The notes under the pieces are model-generated. The model saw only the letters and a program-made list of their open reading frames with translations, did not search any database and had not been told where the DNA came from. Shown here one piece after another: positions 1 through 8,120 of a DNA stretch of 64,000 nucleotides. The DNA lies in contig JAIBEK010000020.1 of NCBI GenBank assembly GCA_019459145.1, positions 186,001-250,000 of the forward strand. Direction: 5' to 3'. The DNA comes from Arenimonas sp. (GTDB lineage: Bacteria > Pseudomonadota > Alphaproteobacteria > Rhizobiales > Rhizobiaceae). Position numbers and translations under genes: made by a program. Within the stretch, counting starts at the first letter, position 1. Each line of letters opens with the position of its first letter.

Positions 1-282
1 CCGGTCAACCCGGGGCAAGCGGGCAAGGAAATCCACGGGCAGACGGTCTTCGCAACGCTTGGCGACATCCCGGAGCCCGTCGACATGATCGACGTGTTCC
101 GCGCTTCGGAATATCTTCATGTCGTGGTCGATGAGGCGATCGCACTCGAACCGCGCCCCAAGGCCATCTGGTCGCAACTGTCGGTGCGTGACGACCTTGC
201 CGCGAAGGCGGCTGAAGCGGCCGGGATCAAGGTGGTGATGGACCGCTGCCCGGCGATAGAGATGCCGCGCCTGGGGCTTTAG
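1..282 (+). CDS. CoA-binding domain protein (YccU-like), C-terminal part
   Basis: The reading frame is open from the first base, so the start lies outside the window; about 93 residues are visible. The segment VNPGQAGKEIHGQTVFATL, followed by a stretch around DVFR, matches the second half of small Rossmann-fold CoA_binding proteins of the YccU/COG1832 type, which are about 140-150 residues long. These proteins bind CoA or a related nucleotide; their cellular job is not established. It ends 21 bases before the stop of the convergent DUF6455 gene. Identification rests on remembered family motifs only. Confidence 0.75.
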   Translation, partial: PVNPGQAGKEIHGQTVFATLGDIPEPVDMIDVFRASEYLHVVVDEAIALEPRPKAIWSQLSVRDDLAAKAAEAAGIKVVMDRCPAIEMPRLGL

Positions 283-302
283 CGCGCGGCGAGGGCTTCC
301 TG

Positions 303-731
303 TCAGCCGAGCAGGAGGTCCGGGTTGGCGCGCAGCGCGTTGAGTTCGTCGGCATTGCCGCAATAGTGGGCAAAGTTCTCGGCCGCCGCTCCGCTCGTCA
401 GATCCTTGCGGCATTCCCCCTTGTGGCTGCAATGCGCGCAGGTGATCTGCATGTCGCGGAACTGGTTGCGCAGACGCAGTTCGATCTCGGCGGGATCGAT
501 GTTGAGCGCCTTCATCATCCGGATCATCTCGTCGGCGGCATGCGGCCCCGCCTTGGCCAGTTCGATCAACTGGTCGGGCGAAATCCCACAGTCATGGGCA
601 ATGCTCTGAATGGCGCCCTCATCGAGAGAGGCGATCATCTCGGCCTCGGCACTGCCTTCCCACCCCTTGGCGAACCAACCCGCCAGACGCGAAAAGACGG
701 TACGTGCGGAATCGTTGACAAGCATATCCAT
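303..731 (-). CDS. DUF6455 family protein
   Basis: This is a 142-residue protein when started at the ATG at 731. The frame stays open upstream to 824, but the 731 ATG is preceded by GGAGG at a six-base spacing, and the upstream codons have no such site. The C-terminal third has the DUF6455 signature: a short helix around LNIDPAE, then CAHCSHKGECRKDL and HYCGNADELNAL. Four cysteines (CxxC, C and a later C) could bind metal. This family is common in Rhizobiales and Rhodobacterales and has no assigned function. It is convergent with the CoA-binding gene and divergent from metY. Confidence 0.7.
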   Translation of the reverse strand: MDMLVNDSARTVFSRLAGWFAKGWEGSAEAEMIASLDEGAIQSIAHDCGISPDQLIELAKAGPHAADEMIRMMKALNIDPAEIELRLRNQFRDMQITCAHCSHKGECRKDLTSGAAAENFAHYCGNADELNALRANPDLLLG

Positions 732-900
732 GAGCGGCCTCCAGATCAGAGCCGGATGATGAGCGCCGACCGTCCCGGTCGCATTGATTTCGATCAATAG
801 CAGCGCGCGCTGCAACTTCGCCAATTCGTGGAAAAAAGCGGGCTGACATCACGGTCCAAGCCGCTATGATCGCCACGACAAATTCTAGTGGAGGCGAAGA

Positions 901-2184
901 ATGTCCAAGAACAATCCGGGTTTTGCCACGCTGTCGGTACATGCCGGCGCCCAGCCTGACCCAGCGACCGGCGCGCGTGTCACGCCGATCTACCAGACCA
1001 CGGCCTATGTCTTCAACGATGCCGACCATGCCGCGGCCCTGTTTGGGCTGAAGCAGTTCGGCAATATCTACACGCGCATCATGAACCCGACCCAGGCGGT
1101 GCTGGAAGAGCGCGTCGCGGCGCTGGAAGGCGGCACGGCGGCCCTGGCCGTCGCGTCGGGTCATGCGGCGCAGATGCTGGTCTTTCATACGATGATGCAA
1201 CCGGGCGACAATTTCGTCGCCGCCAAGAAGCTCTATGGCGGATCGATCAACCAGTTCGGCCACGCCTTCAAGAATTTCGGCTGGCAGGTGCGCTGGGCCG
1301 ATCCGGCCGACCCTGACAGCTTCGCCGCGCAGATCGACGAGCGGACGCGCGCGATCTTCATCGAGAGCCTCGCCAATCCGGGCGGCACCTTCGTCGACAT
1401 CGCCGCCATCGCCGAGGTGGCCAGGCAGCTTGGTCTGCCGCTGATCGTCGACAACACGATGGCCAGCCCTTATCTCATCCGCCCGCTGGAGCACGGCGCC
1501 GACATCGTCGTGCATTCCGCCACGAAATTCCTCGGCGGCCACGGCAATTCCATGGGCGGCATCATCGTCGACGGCGGCACTTTCGACTGGTCGGCTTCCG
1601 GCAAATTCCCGATGCTGTCCGAGCCCCGCCCGGAGTATTCGGGCGTTGTGCTGCACCAGGCCTTCGGCAATTTCGCCTTCGCCATCGCCTGCCGGGTGCT
1701 GGGCTTGCGCGATCTCGGCCCGGCCATTGCGCCGATGAACGCCTTCCTCCTGTTGACCGGCATCGAGACCCTGCCGCTGAGGATGCAGCGTCATTGCGAC
1801 AATGCGCTGAAGGTCGCCACCTGGCTGAAGCAGCATCCGAAGGTTGCCTGGGTGAACTATGCCGGCCTCGACAGCGATCCCAACCACGCATTGCAGAAGC
1901 GCTACTCGCCGAAAGGCGCGGGCGCCGTCTTTACCTTCGGCGTCAAGGGCGGTTACACTGCCGGCAAGGCGCTGGTGGAAGGCCTGCAGCTTTTCTCGCA
2001 CCTCGCCAATATCGGCGACACCCGCTCGCTGGTCATCCATCCGGCCTCCACCACCCATGCCCAGCTGACGGAAGCCCAGCAGATCGCCGCCGGTGCCGGG
2101 CCTGACGTCGTTCGCCTGTCGATCGGCATCGAGGATGCCGAAGACATCATCGGCGATCTCGAGCAGTCGCTCGCCAAGGTCTGA
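901..2184 (+). CDS. metY: O-acetylhomoserine aminocarboxypropyltransferase (sulfhydrylase), PLP-dependent
   Basis: The 427-residue protein belongs to the Cys/Met metabolism PLP family. Near the N-terminus it has the [20 protein letters not shown] block; at residues 205-213 it has HSATKFLGG, with K209 as the PLP Schiff-base lysine. Full length and the GHGNSMGG segment fit O-acetylhomoserine sulfhydrylases, which make homocysteine from O-acetylhomoserine and sulfide in the cytoplasm. Methionine gamma-lyase and cystathionine gamma-synthase are close relatives and cannot be fully excluded. The start has GGAGG six bases upstream (890-894). The cupin gene follows after 56 bases and may be co-transcribed. 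Confidence 0.82.
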   Translation: MSKNNPGFATLSVHAGAQPDPATGARVTPIYQTTAYVFNDADHAAALFGLKQFGNIYTRIMNPTQAVLEERVAALEGGTAALAVASGHAAQMLVFHTMMQPGDNFVAAKKLYGGSINQFGHAFKNFGWQVRWADPADPDSFAAQIDERTRAIFIESLANPGGTFVDIAAIAEVARQLGLPLIVDNTMASPYLIRPLEHGADIVVHSATKFLGGHGNSMGGIIVDGGTFDWSASGKFPMLSEPRPEYSGVVLHQAFGNFAFAIACRVLGLRDLGPAIAPMNAFLLLTGIETLPLRMQRHCDNALKVATWLKQHPKVAWVNYAGLDSDPNHALQKRYSPKGAGAVFTFGVKGGYTAGKALVEGLQLFSHLANIGDTRSLVIHPASTTHAQLTEAQQIAAGAGPDVVRLSIGIEDAEDIIGDLEQSLAKV

Positions 2185-2240
2185 TCGGTTAACCGCGCAG
2201 GCGCCGCAGCCCGGTTCGGCCGCGGCGCCAAGGAGCAAAC

Positions 2241-2585
2241 ATGTCGCACCATTTGGATTTCGATCCCAGGACGGTCGAGCCGGAGGAGGGGGCGCCCGCA
2301 GCCGACCGACTGATCGCCGGCGATCCGCGTTTCACTACCTGGAACATCGAGGAGGCGCCGGGCGGCATCTATGCCGGGATCTGGCAGTCGACGCCCGGCA
2401 AGTGGCGGATATCCTATGATGAGTGGGAATATTTCCACATGCTGGAAGGCTACTCCATCGTCACGGAAGACGGCGGAACACCGATGCACCTGAGGGCCGG
2501 CGACCGGATGATCCTCAGGCCCGGCTTCAAGGGCACCTGGGAAGTCGTTGAAACGACTCGCAAGGATTACGTGATCCGGCTTTGA
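2241..2585 (+). CDS. cupin domain protein (Cupin_3/DUF861 type)
   Basis: This is a 114-residue single-domain protein. The region from TWNIEEAPGGIYAGIWQSTPG to the C-terminus matches the small Cupin_3 barrels related to ureidoglycine aminohydrolase and EutQ. EWEYFHMLEGYSIVTEDGG supplies the first cupin motif with glutamate and histidine ligands, and GDRMILRPGFKGTWEV the second. Members are often metal-bound, but most lack a known substrate, so no reaction is assigned. A Shine-Dalgarno-like AAGGAG lies about seven bases before the ATG. It sits just after metY on the same strand and ends nine bases from the convergent P450. Confidence 0.78.
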   Translation: MSHHLDFDPRTVEPEEGAPAADRLIAGDPRFTTWNIEEAPGGIYAGIWQSTPGKWRISYDEWEYFHMLEGYSIVTEDGGTPMHLRAGDRMILRPGFKGTWEVVETTRKDYVIRL

Positions 2586-2594
2586 GCCGAACCA

Positions 2595-3839
2595 TCACCA
2601 GGTGAGGTCGAGCCGCTCCAGGCCATGGAAATGGTAGACGTCCTTGACCTTGGGCTGGCCTGCGATCTTGAGGCCCGGCAGGCGCTTGAACAAGAGCGGC
2701 AAGACGATGGCGAGCTCGAGCCGGGCAAGCGGCGCGCCGATGCAGAAATGGATGCCGGCGCCGAACGAGAGGTTCGGCCCGTCGTCGCGCGTCGGCCGGA
2801 ATGTCAGCGGATCGGCGAACTTCGCCGGATCGAGGTTTGCGGCGGCGAGGATCATGCCGACCTTGTCGCCACGCTTGAAGGCGATCCCGTCGATTTCCGC
2901 CGGCTCCAGGCAGTAGCGGTCGAAAATGTGGACCGGTGCGCAGATCCGCAGGGTCTCCTCGACGGTGCGTTCGATCGCCTTTTGATCCTGGAACATGGCG
3001 GCCGGATCAAGCCCGCTCTCCAGAATGACGCGGACCGAATTGCCGATCTGGTGCACGGTGGCCTCGTGACCCGCGTTGAGCAGCACGATCGTCGTCGAGA
3101 TCAGTTCGTCCTCGCTCAGCAACTGTCCCTTGTGCTCGGTATGGATCATGTGGCTGAGCAGGTCCTCGCGCGGCTCCGCGCGACGCTCGGCAATCATGCC
3201 GCGGACATAATCGGCGAAATCCCTGGCCGAACGATCGGCCGCGTCCTCGTCGGCGCGGCTGCGCTTGAACATGTACATGCCGACATAGTCATGCGACCAT
3301 TTCAGCAATTGCGGTCCCATCTCCTCCGGAATGCCGATCATCCGTGCAATCATCGTCACCGGGATGATGTCGGCGAAGGCGGACAGAAGCTCGACCTTGC
3401 CATCCTTCTCAAAGCCGTCGATCAGCCGGTTGGCGAGATCCTCGATTTCCGGCCTCATCCTTTCCACATGGCGCGAGACGAAGGCGCGGTTGACCAGGGT
3501 TCGCAGCCGCGTGTGCTCGGGCGGCTCCAGTTCGAGCAGCGAATGAGCTTCCGCCGCATCGAAGTGCCGGGTATGCGCGGCGGGTTCCGGCATGCCGAGT
3601 TCCTCCCGCGTCGCGATATGCAATATCTGTCGTCCGAAACGACGGTCGCGCAGCAGGTTGTTGACGCGGTCGTAGCCGGTGACAAACCACATCTTCTGTT
3701 CCTGCCAGTAGAATGTCGGACAGCCGGCATGCAGGGCGGCATAGGTGCGATTGGGTTCGCTGTAGAAGGCGGGGTCGCGCCCGTCCAGGCTTACTTCGCG
3801 CGTCGCCGGGTCGATGATGAGGAAGGGGAGGTGGCTCAT
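2595..3839 (-). CDS. cytochrome P450
   Basis: The protein is 414 residues from the ATG at 3839 (an upstream in-frame ATG at 3866 lacks a ribosome site and adds only nine residues). All P450 hallmarks are present: the I-helix NAGHEAT oxygen-activation motif, the EETLR K-helix ExxR motif, and the heme loop FGAGIHFCIGAP with C366 as thiolate ligand. There is no signal peptide or membrane anchor, as in soluble bacterial class I P450s, which need a separate ferredoxin and reductase; neither is encoded nearby. The substrate cannot be told from the sequence. It lies 41 bases downstream of the diguanylate cyclase on the same strand, so the two may share a transcript. Confidence 0.93.
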   Translation of the reverse strand: MSHLPFLIIDPATREVSLDGRDPAFYSEPNRTYAALHAGCPTFYWQEQKMWFVTGYDRVNNLLRDRRFGRQILHIATREELGMPEPAAHTRHFDAAEAHSLLELEPPEHTRLRTLVNRAFVSRHVERMRPEIEDLANRLIDGFEKDGKVELLSAFADIIPVTMIARMIGIPEEMGPQLLKWSHDYVGMYMFKRSRADEDAADRSARDFADYVRGMIAERRAEPREDLLSHMIHTEHKGQLLSEDELISTTIVLLNAGHEATVHQIGNSVRVILESGLDPAAMFQDQKAIERTVEETLRICAPVHIFDRYCLEPAEIDGIAFKRGDKVGMILAAANLDPAKFADPLTFRPTRDDGPNLSFGAGIHFCIGAPLARLELAIVLPLLFKRLPGLKIAGQPKVKDVYHFHGLERLDLTW

Positions 3840-3880
3840 GGTGATGCTCTTTGAAGACCGGATCATATCCGGGACTGCGA

Positions 3881-5143
3881 CTATGGCTTGGTGAGCCCGG
3901 TTTTCGGCTCGACCCGTGCCATCAGGCGCTTAAGCGCCGCGACCTGCCGGTCGGCCTGCTCGTCGAGCGCTTCGGGACCGGCGGACGGCACCGTGAGAAC
4001 CCGGTCTCCGTTCAATATCGTCGTGCGGTTCCGGCCGCGGGCCTTGGCCTTGTAAAGGGCCCTGTCGGCATTGCTCATCATCTGGTCGAGATTGGCCGCG
4101 GACTTTGCCGATGTCGCAATGCCGATGCTGACCGTCACGGAGACCAACTCGCCGCCTGTGTCGATCTTCGCCGTGGCAAGGGATTGGCGGATTGTCTCGG
4201 CCAGAAGCGCCGCATCCTTCATATCGTTGATTGGCAGCAGAGCCATGAACTCCTCGCCGCCGGTGCGGCCGAACAGGCCGCATTTCGGCGTAAGCTCCCG
4301 GCAGATCCCGGCAAAGGCCACGAGGACAGCGTCGCCGGCCTGGTGGCCGTGCGTATCGTTGATGCGCTTGAAGTGATCGAGGTCGAACAGCAGGAGCGCA
4401 AGAGAGGGCGTTGCGTGGTTCGACGGGGCCGTGAGGCTGGCAAACCCTTCCGATACACCGCGTCGGTTGAGTGCGCCCGTCAACGGGTCGGTGCGGATCA
4501 GCTGTTGCAGGCGCTCCTCGGAACGATCCATGACAATCTTCGCGCCGATCAGGATGGCCGTGAGGAAGCCGAACAGGTTAATGGCGGCGGTGATCGCTGC
4601 ATGGGGGGCAGCCTGGATGCTGGACGGCAGGGTGAGGAGGCTCATCATCATGACCAGCAGGCCCGCGACCGCCTGGATCGAACAGATTCCGACAAACAGT
4701 CGGCGATAGCGTGGTCTGGCGACCTCATGACGAACGACGACTGCCGCAAGCACGATGTGGCCGCAGGCCGTGCCGAAATTGTAGAGGGCGATGCGGTAGG
4801 CGATCGTTTCCCGCACGACCGGGACAAGCATGCCGCCGATCCACAAGAGCAGGGGGATGAGGGCAAGGACGCTGGCCGGGCGCTTGGCGAGATGCAGCAA
4901 TCCGGCGGTCCAGAAGAAGAAGCTTGAAAGAGCCACCGTATTCGCCACTTCGATCGAGGCAAAGTCGGGGATGAGGCCGCGCAAGGCAATGAGCGCGACG
5001 CCCGAGCCTTGGGCGAAGAAGCCGAGCGACCAAAGGGCGAAATGCCGTTGGCCGCGGTCGTGGAACCATACGGCGGCGAGCAGAACGGCGAGTGTCGCAG
5101 CTTCCATCGCCCACAGCAGCAATGCGGTCTTGATGTCGATCAC
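3881..5143 (-). CDS. membrane-anchored diguanylate cyclase (GGDEF)
   Basis: This is a 420-residue protein. The first ~200 residues form about six hydrophobic helices without an obvious ligand-binding domain. The GGDEF domain follows: DPLTGALNRRG near the start, FDLDHFKRINDTHGHQAGD for metal and nucleotide binding, and the active loop GGEEF at residues 295-299. The expected product is cyclic-di-GMP made at the inner face of the membrane. The RxxD inhibitory site five residues before GGEEF is absent (PKCG is found there), so feedback inhibition through that site is unlikely. No EAL domain is present. The ATG is followed upstream by a 344-base gap shared with clpP. Confidence 0.9.
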   Translation of the reverse strand: MIDIKTALLLWAMEAATLAVLLAAVWFHDRGQRHFALWSLGFFAQGSGVALIALRGLIPDFASIEVANTVALSSFFFWTAGLLHLAKRPASVLALIPLLLWIGGMLVPVVRETIAYRIALYNFGTACGHIVLAAVVVRHEVARPRYRRLFVGICSIQAVAGLLVMMMSLLTLPSSIQAAPHAAITAAINLFGFLTAILIGAKIVMDRSEERLQQLIRTDPLTGALNRRGVSEGFASLTAPSNHATPSLALLLFDLDHFKRINDTHGHQAGDAVLVAFAGICRELTPKCGLFGRTGGEEFMALLPINDMKDAALLAETIRQSLATAKIDTGGELVSVTVSIGIATSAKSAANLDQMMSNADRALYKAKARGRNRTTILNGDRVLTVPSAGPEALDEQADRQVAALKRLMARVEPKTGLTKP

Positions 5144-5487
5144 GGGTGGGCCTTGGCTATGCTCGGAGAATTCGTCGCAAGATGGGGCACAGTGTTTAAC
5201 GCCTCCTTAAGAAATCAGCCGATCCGCAGGTTCGCGCAAGCTTGTCCGTGTTTATTAGCATCTGGTTTACCATCGGCGTTGGAATAGCTGTGGTCGCGGC
5301 GAGCCATGGCATAGGCGTTGAGGCACGAAGCGTTTAAAGGCTCGGGTTCTGCGCCCGCGCCATTAAGGATAACCGAGCCGCGAGCCTTGAAGTCGAGGGT
5401 GCTGACACTCTATGTAGGGATTGACAGGTTTTATGTGATTCCCGCCGCGCACCGGGTGTTCGGGGATGAGGCTGATAAAGGACGGAC
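5144..5487. other. intergenic region, diguanylate cyclase / clpP divergent
   Basis: This 344-base stretch separates two divergent genes. No open frame with a plausible ribosome site is visible. It holds the clpP promoter candidate described separately (5387-5415) and a ribosome site AAAGGA just before the clpP ATG. An AT-richer patch around 5230-5275 may carry the promoter of the minus-strand cyclase, but no clear hexamer pair was found. Confidence 0.5.
5387..5415 (+). promoter_or_regulatory. candidate sigma-70-type promoter for clpP
   Basis: TTGAAG (5387-5392) is followed by exactly 17 bases and then CTATGT (5410-5415). This is close to the rhizobial housekeeping consensus CTTGAC-N17-CTATAT. 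It lies about 70 bases upstream of the clpP start. The CTTGAA hexamer also resembles a heat-shock -35 element, so a stress-sigma input is possible. Confidence 0.45.
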
Positions 5488-6120
5488 ATGAGAAATCCAG
5501 TTGATACCGCCATGGCCCTTGTGCCGATGGTCGTGGAGCAGACGAACCGCGGCGAGCGCTCCTATGACATCTTTTCCCGCCTCCTCAAGGAGCGCATCAT
5601 TTTCTTGACGGGTCCGGTCGAAGACACGATGGCGTCGCTGGTCTGCGCGCAGCTGCTGTTCCTCGAGGCCGAGAATCCGAAGAAGGAAATCGCCCTCTAC
5701 ATCAATTCGCCAGGTGGCGTCGTCACCGCCGGCATGGCGATCTACGACACGATGCAGTTCATCCGTCCGGCCGTCTCGACGCTCTGCGTCGGTCAGGCGG
5801 CGTCGATGGGTTCGCTGCTGCTGGCCGCCGGCGAGAAGGGCATGCGTTTCGCCACCCCGAATGCCCGCATCATGGTGCATCAGCCCTCGGGCGGTTTCCA
5901 GGGGCAGGCTTCCGACATCGAGCGCCATGCGCGCGACATCATCAAGATGAAGCGTCGGCTGAACGAGGTTTATGTCAAGCATACGGGCCGCAGCCTCGAG
6001 GAAGTCGAACAGACCCTTGACCGCGACCACTTCATGGAGTCGAGCGAGGCGAAGGACTGGGGTCTGATCGACAAGATCCTCACCTCTCGCCAGGAACTCG
6101 AGGGCGCTCCGGCCGCGTGA
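5488..6120 (+). CDS. clpP: ATP-dependent Clp protease proteolytic subunit
   Basis: The 210-residue protein is a full-length ClpP serine peptidase, which forms the tetradecameric chamber fed by ClpX or ClpA. Catalytic residues are visible: S106 in [15 protein letters not shown]131 in [10 protein letters not shown], and D180 in DRDHFM. The ATG is preceded by AAAGGA at a five-base spacing. It is followed by clpX on the same strand after about 300 bases, the usual alphaproteobacterial arrangement. Rhizobia often have more than one clpP; this is the copy linked to clpX. Confidence 0.97.
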   Translation: MRNPVDTAMALVPMVVEQTNRGERSYDIFSRLLKERIIFLTGPVEDTMASLVCAQLLFLEAENPKKEIALYINSPGGVVTAGMAIYDTMQFIRPAVSTLCVGQAASMGSLLLAAGEKGMRFATPNARIMVHQPSGGFQGQASDIERHARDIIKMKRRLNEVYVKHTGRSLEEVEQTLDRDHFMESSEAKDWGLIDKILTSRQELEGAPAA

Positions 6121-6416
6121 GTTCGTCCCTGGTCTGTCCCGGTTTGCGACGCATGAACCGGTTGTGATGGGCTAAGGGGTGTAATCGGACTGGGAAAGCG
6201 CTATTAGTACTTATTAAGGCTATGTTGTAGTTTGATGACATAGCCTGGCGATTTGAAGGGGTTTTCGTTGCCGCCGATCCTGAAACTGGATTGAATGGAT
6301 CGGTAAGTACCTCCAAATCGGGTTAGGTTTCGGCCGTCAGGTGACAGCCGGAGCCGGGCGGTGTGAGTGACCGCCCTCCGCTGGTCGGAGGCGCGGCGTG
6401 CTGGAAGGATAAAGAC
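6121..6416. other. clpP-clpX intergenic region with RNA hairpins
   Basis: No gene is visible in these 296 bases. Three stems stand out. One is GGCTATGT/ACATAGCC (6218-6225 with 6238-6245). The second is GGGCGGT/ACCGCCC (6356-6376). The third is CCTCCG/CGGAGG (6375-6391), which shares two bases with the second so the two cannot both form completely. The first could attenuate read-through from clpP; the last two lie 26-60 bases before the clpX start. Confidence 0.4.
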
Positions 6417-7694
6417 ATGAGCAAGGTCAGCGGAAGCAACGGCGGTGACTCCAAGAATACCCTCTATTGTTCCTTCTGCGGCAAGAGCCAGCACGAGGTC
6501 CGCAAGCTGATTGCCGGACCGACGGTGTTCATCTGCGATGAATGCGTCGAATTGTGCATGGACATCATCCGCGAAGAGAACAAGTCGTCGATGGTCAAGT
6601 CCCGCGACGGCGTTCCCACGCCGCAGGACATCATCAAGATCCTCGACGAATACGTGATCGGCCAGCGACAGGCCAAGAAGATCCTGTCGGTCGCGGTTCA
6701 CAACCACTACAAGCGCTTGTCGCACGCCTCCAAGGGCGGCGACGTGGAATTGGCCAAGTCGAACATCATGCTCGTCGGCCCGACCGGTTGCGGCAAGACC
6801 TATCTTGCCCAGACGCTCGCCCGCATCATCGACGTGCCGTTCACCATGGCCGATGCGACGACGCTGACCGAAGCCGGTTACGTCGGTGAAGACGTCGAAA
6901 ACATCATCCTGAAGCTTCTGCAGTCTGCGGATTACAATGTCGAACGCGCCCAGCGCGGCATCGTCTACATCGACGAAGTCGACAAGATTTCGCGCAAGTC
7001 CGACAATCCGTCGATCACCCGCGACGTTTCGGGCGAGGGCGTGCAGCAGGCGCTTCTGAAGATCATGGAAGGCACCGTCGCTTCGGTTCCGCCGCAGGGT
7101 GGCCGCAAGCATCCGCAGCAGGAATTCCTGCAGGTCGACACGACGAACATCCTGTTCATCTGCGGCGGCGCCTTTGCCGGCCTCGACAAGATCATCTCGG
7201 CCCGTGGCGAAAAGACCTCGATCGGCTTTGGTGCGACGGTTCGGGCGGAAGACGATCGGCGCGTCGGCGAAGTGCTGCGCGAACTGGAGCCGGAAGATCT
7301 GGTGAAGTTCGGCCTCATTCCGGAATTCATCGGTCGTCTGCCCGTTCTGGCAACGCTCGAGGATCTCGATGAGGATGCGCTGATCCAGATCCTGTCGGAA
7401 CCGAAGAACGCTCTGGTCAAGCAATACCAGCGCCTGTTCGAGATGGAAGACATCGAACTGACCTTCCACGAGGACGCTCTGCGCGAGATCGCTCGCAAGG
7501 CGATCACCCGCAAGACCGGTGCCCGCGGCCTGCGCTCGATCATGGAGAAGATCCTGCTCGACACCATGTTCGAACTGCCGGAACTCGAAGGCGTTCGCGA
7601 AGTCGTCATTTCCGACGACGTGGTGCGCGAATCGTCGCGTCCGCTCTACATCTACGCCGACCGTCAGGAAGAGAAAGCCAACGCTTCCGCCTGA
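6417..7694 (+). CDS. clpX: ATP-dependent Clp protease ATP-binding subunit ClpX
   Basis: From the ATG at 6417 the protein is 425 residues, the normal ClpX length; a GTG 54 bases earlier is open but would add a non-conserved tail. The N-terminal C4 zinc-binding domain has YCSFCGKS and ICDECVELC. The AAA+ core has Walker A GPTGCGKT near residue 121, Walker [11 protein letters not shown], and the pore loop GYVGEDVE region. ClpX unfolds tagged substrates and passes them to ClpP; in alphaproteobacteria this includes cell-cycle regulators. GGAAGGA precedes the start. A strong terminator follows. Confidence 0.97.
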   Translation: MSKVSGSNGGDSKNTLYCSFCGKSQHEVRKLIAGPTVFICDECVELCMDIIREENKSSMVKSRDGVPTPQDIIKILDEYVIGQRQAKKILSVAVHNHYKRLSHASKGGDVELAKSNIMLVGPTGCGKTYLAQTLARIIDVPFTMADATTLTEAGYVGEDVENIILKLLQSADYNVERAQRGIVYIDEVDKISRKSDNPSITRDVSGEGVQQALLKIMEGTVASVPPQGGRKHPQQEFLQVDTTNILFICGGAFAGLDKIISARGEKTSIGFGATVRAEDDRRVGEVLRELEPEDLVKFGLIPEFIGRLPVLATLEDLDEDALIQILSEPKNALVKQYQRLFEMEDIELTFHEDALREIARKAITRKTGARGLRSIMEKILLDTMFELPELEGVREVVISDDVVRESSRPLYIYADRQEEKANASA

Positions 7695-7715
7695 AGCCAG
7701 CCTCGCATTCGCATC

Positions 7716-7751
7716 AAGGCCCGCCGCGCTGTGGCGGGCCTTTTCGTTTTT
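7716..7751 (+). terminator. intrinsic terminator after clpX
   Basis: AAGGCCCGCC pairs with GGCGGGCCTT across a seven-base loop, followed by TTTTCGTTTTT. The stem is GC-rich and the T-tract is immediate. Confidence 0.9.
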
Positions 7752-8120
7752 GGCGGCTTGATGCGATCATCGGCTGATCGCGGCGATAAACGGCTAAGAA
7801 GTCAGCGATTTTGCCGATCCGTGGTTTTCCCCAGCGCAGCCATGGTCTACAAGGTTAACTGCTTCGCCGCGACGTTCAGGGTCGCCGGTCGGGGCAGGGC
7901 GCGAGGCGCTCCGTTGCGCACCTGTCGCGCAAGCTTTGTTTTGTAGCGTTGTGTCGCCGTCCGTAACACTGCTGTCACATTCCAGGGCGGCAGGCGATCG
8001 GTCAGGCTTGAATTCATCATCGCGGAACTCCACTTGTTGGGGGAGCAAGAGATGTGCCAGTTGCCTTCGGGGACTGGTGCCAAGTTCCGGTTCACGCCGG
8101 GACGTCGGAAAGGAATGAAA
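7752..8120. other. clpX-lon intergenic region
   Basis: These 369 bases hold no convincing gene. A long minus-strand frame crosses it but is the antisense shadow of lon. CTTGAAT at 8007-8013 followed after 14 bases by CTCCACTT resembles an alphaproteobacterial heat-shock promoter, which would suit lon, but the match is weak. A TTG at 8034 is in frame with lon but has no conserved residues after it. Confidence 0.35.

Noticed and set aside
825..900. A possible SAM-II riboswitch before metY, since rhizobial methionine genes often have one.
   Set aside because: The 76-base gap lacks the conserved SAM-II loop bases and pseudoknot partners.
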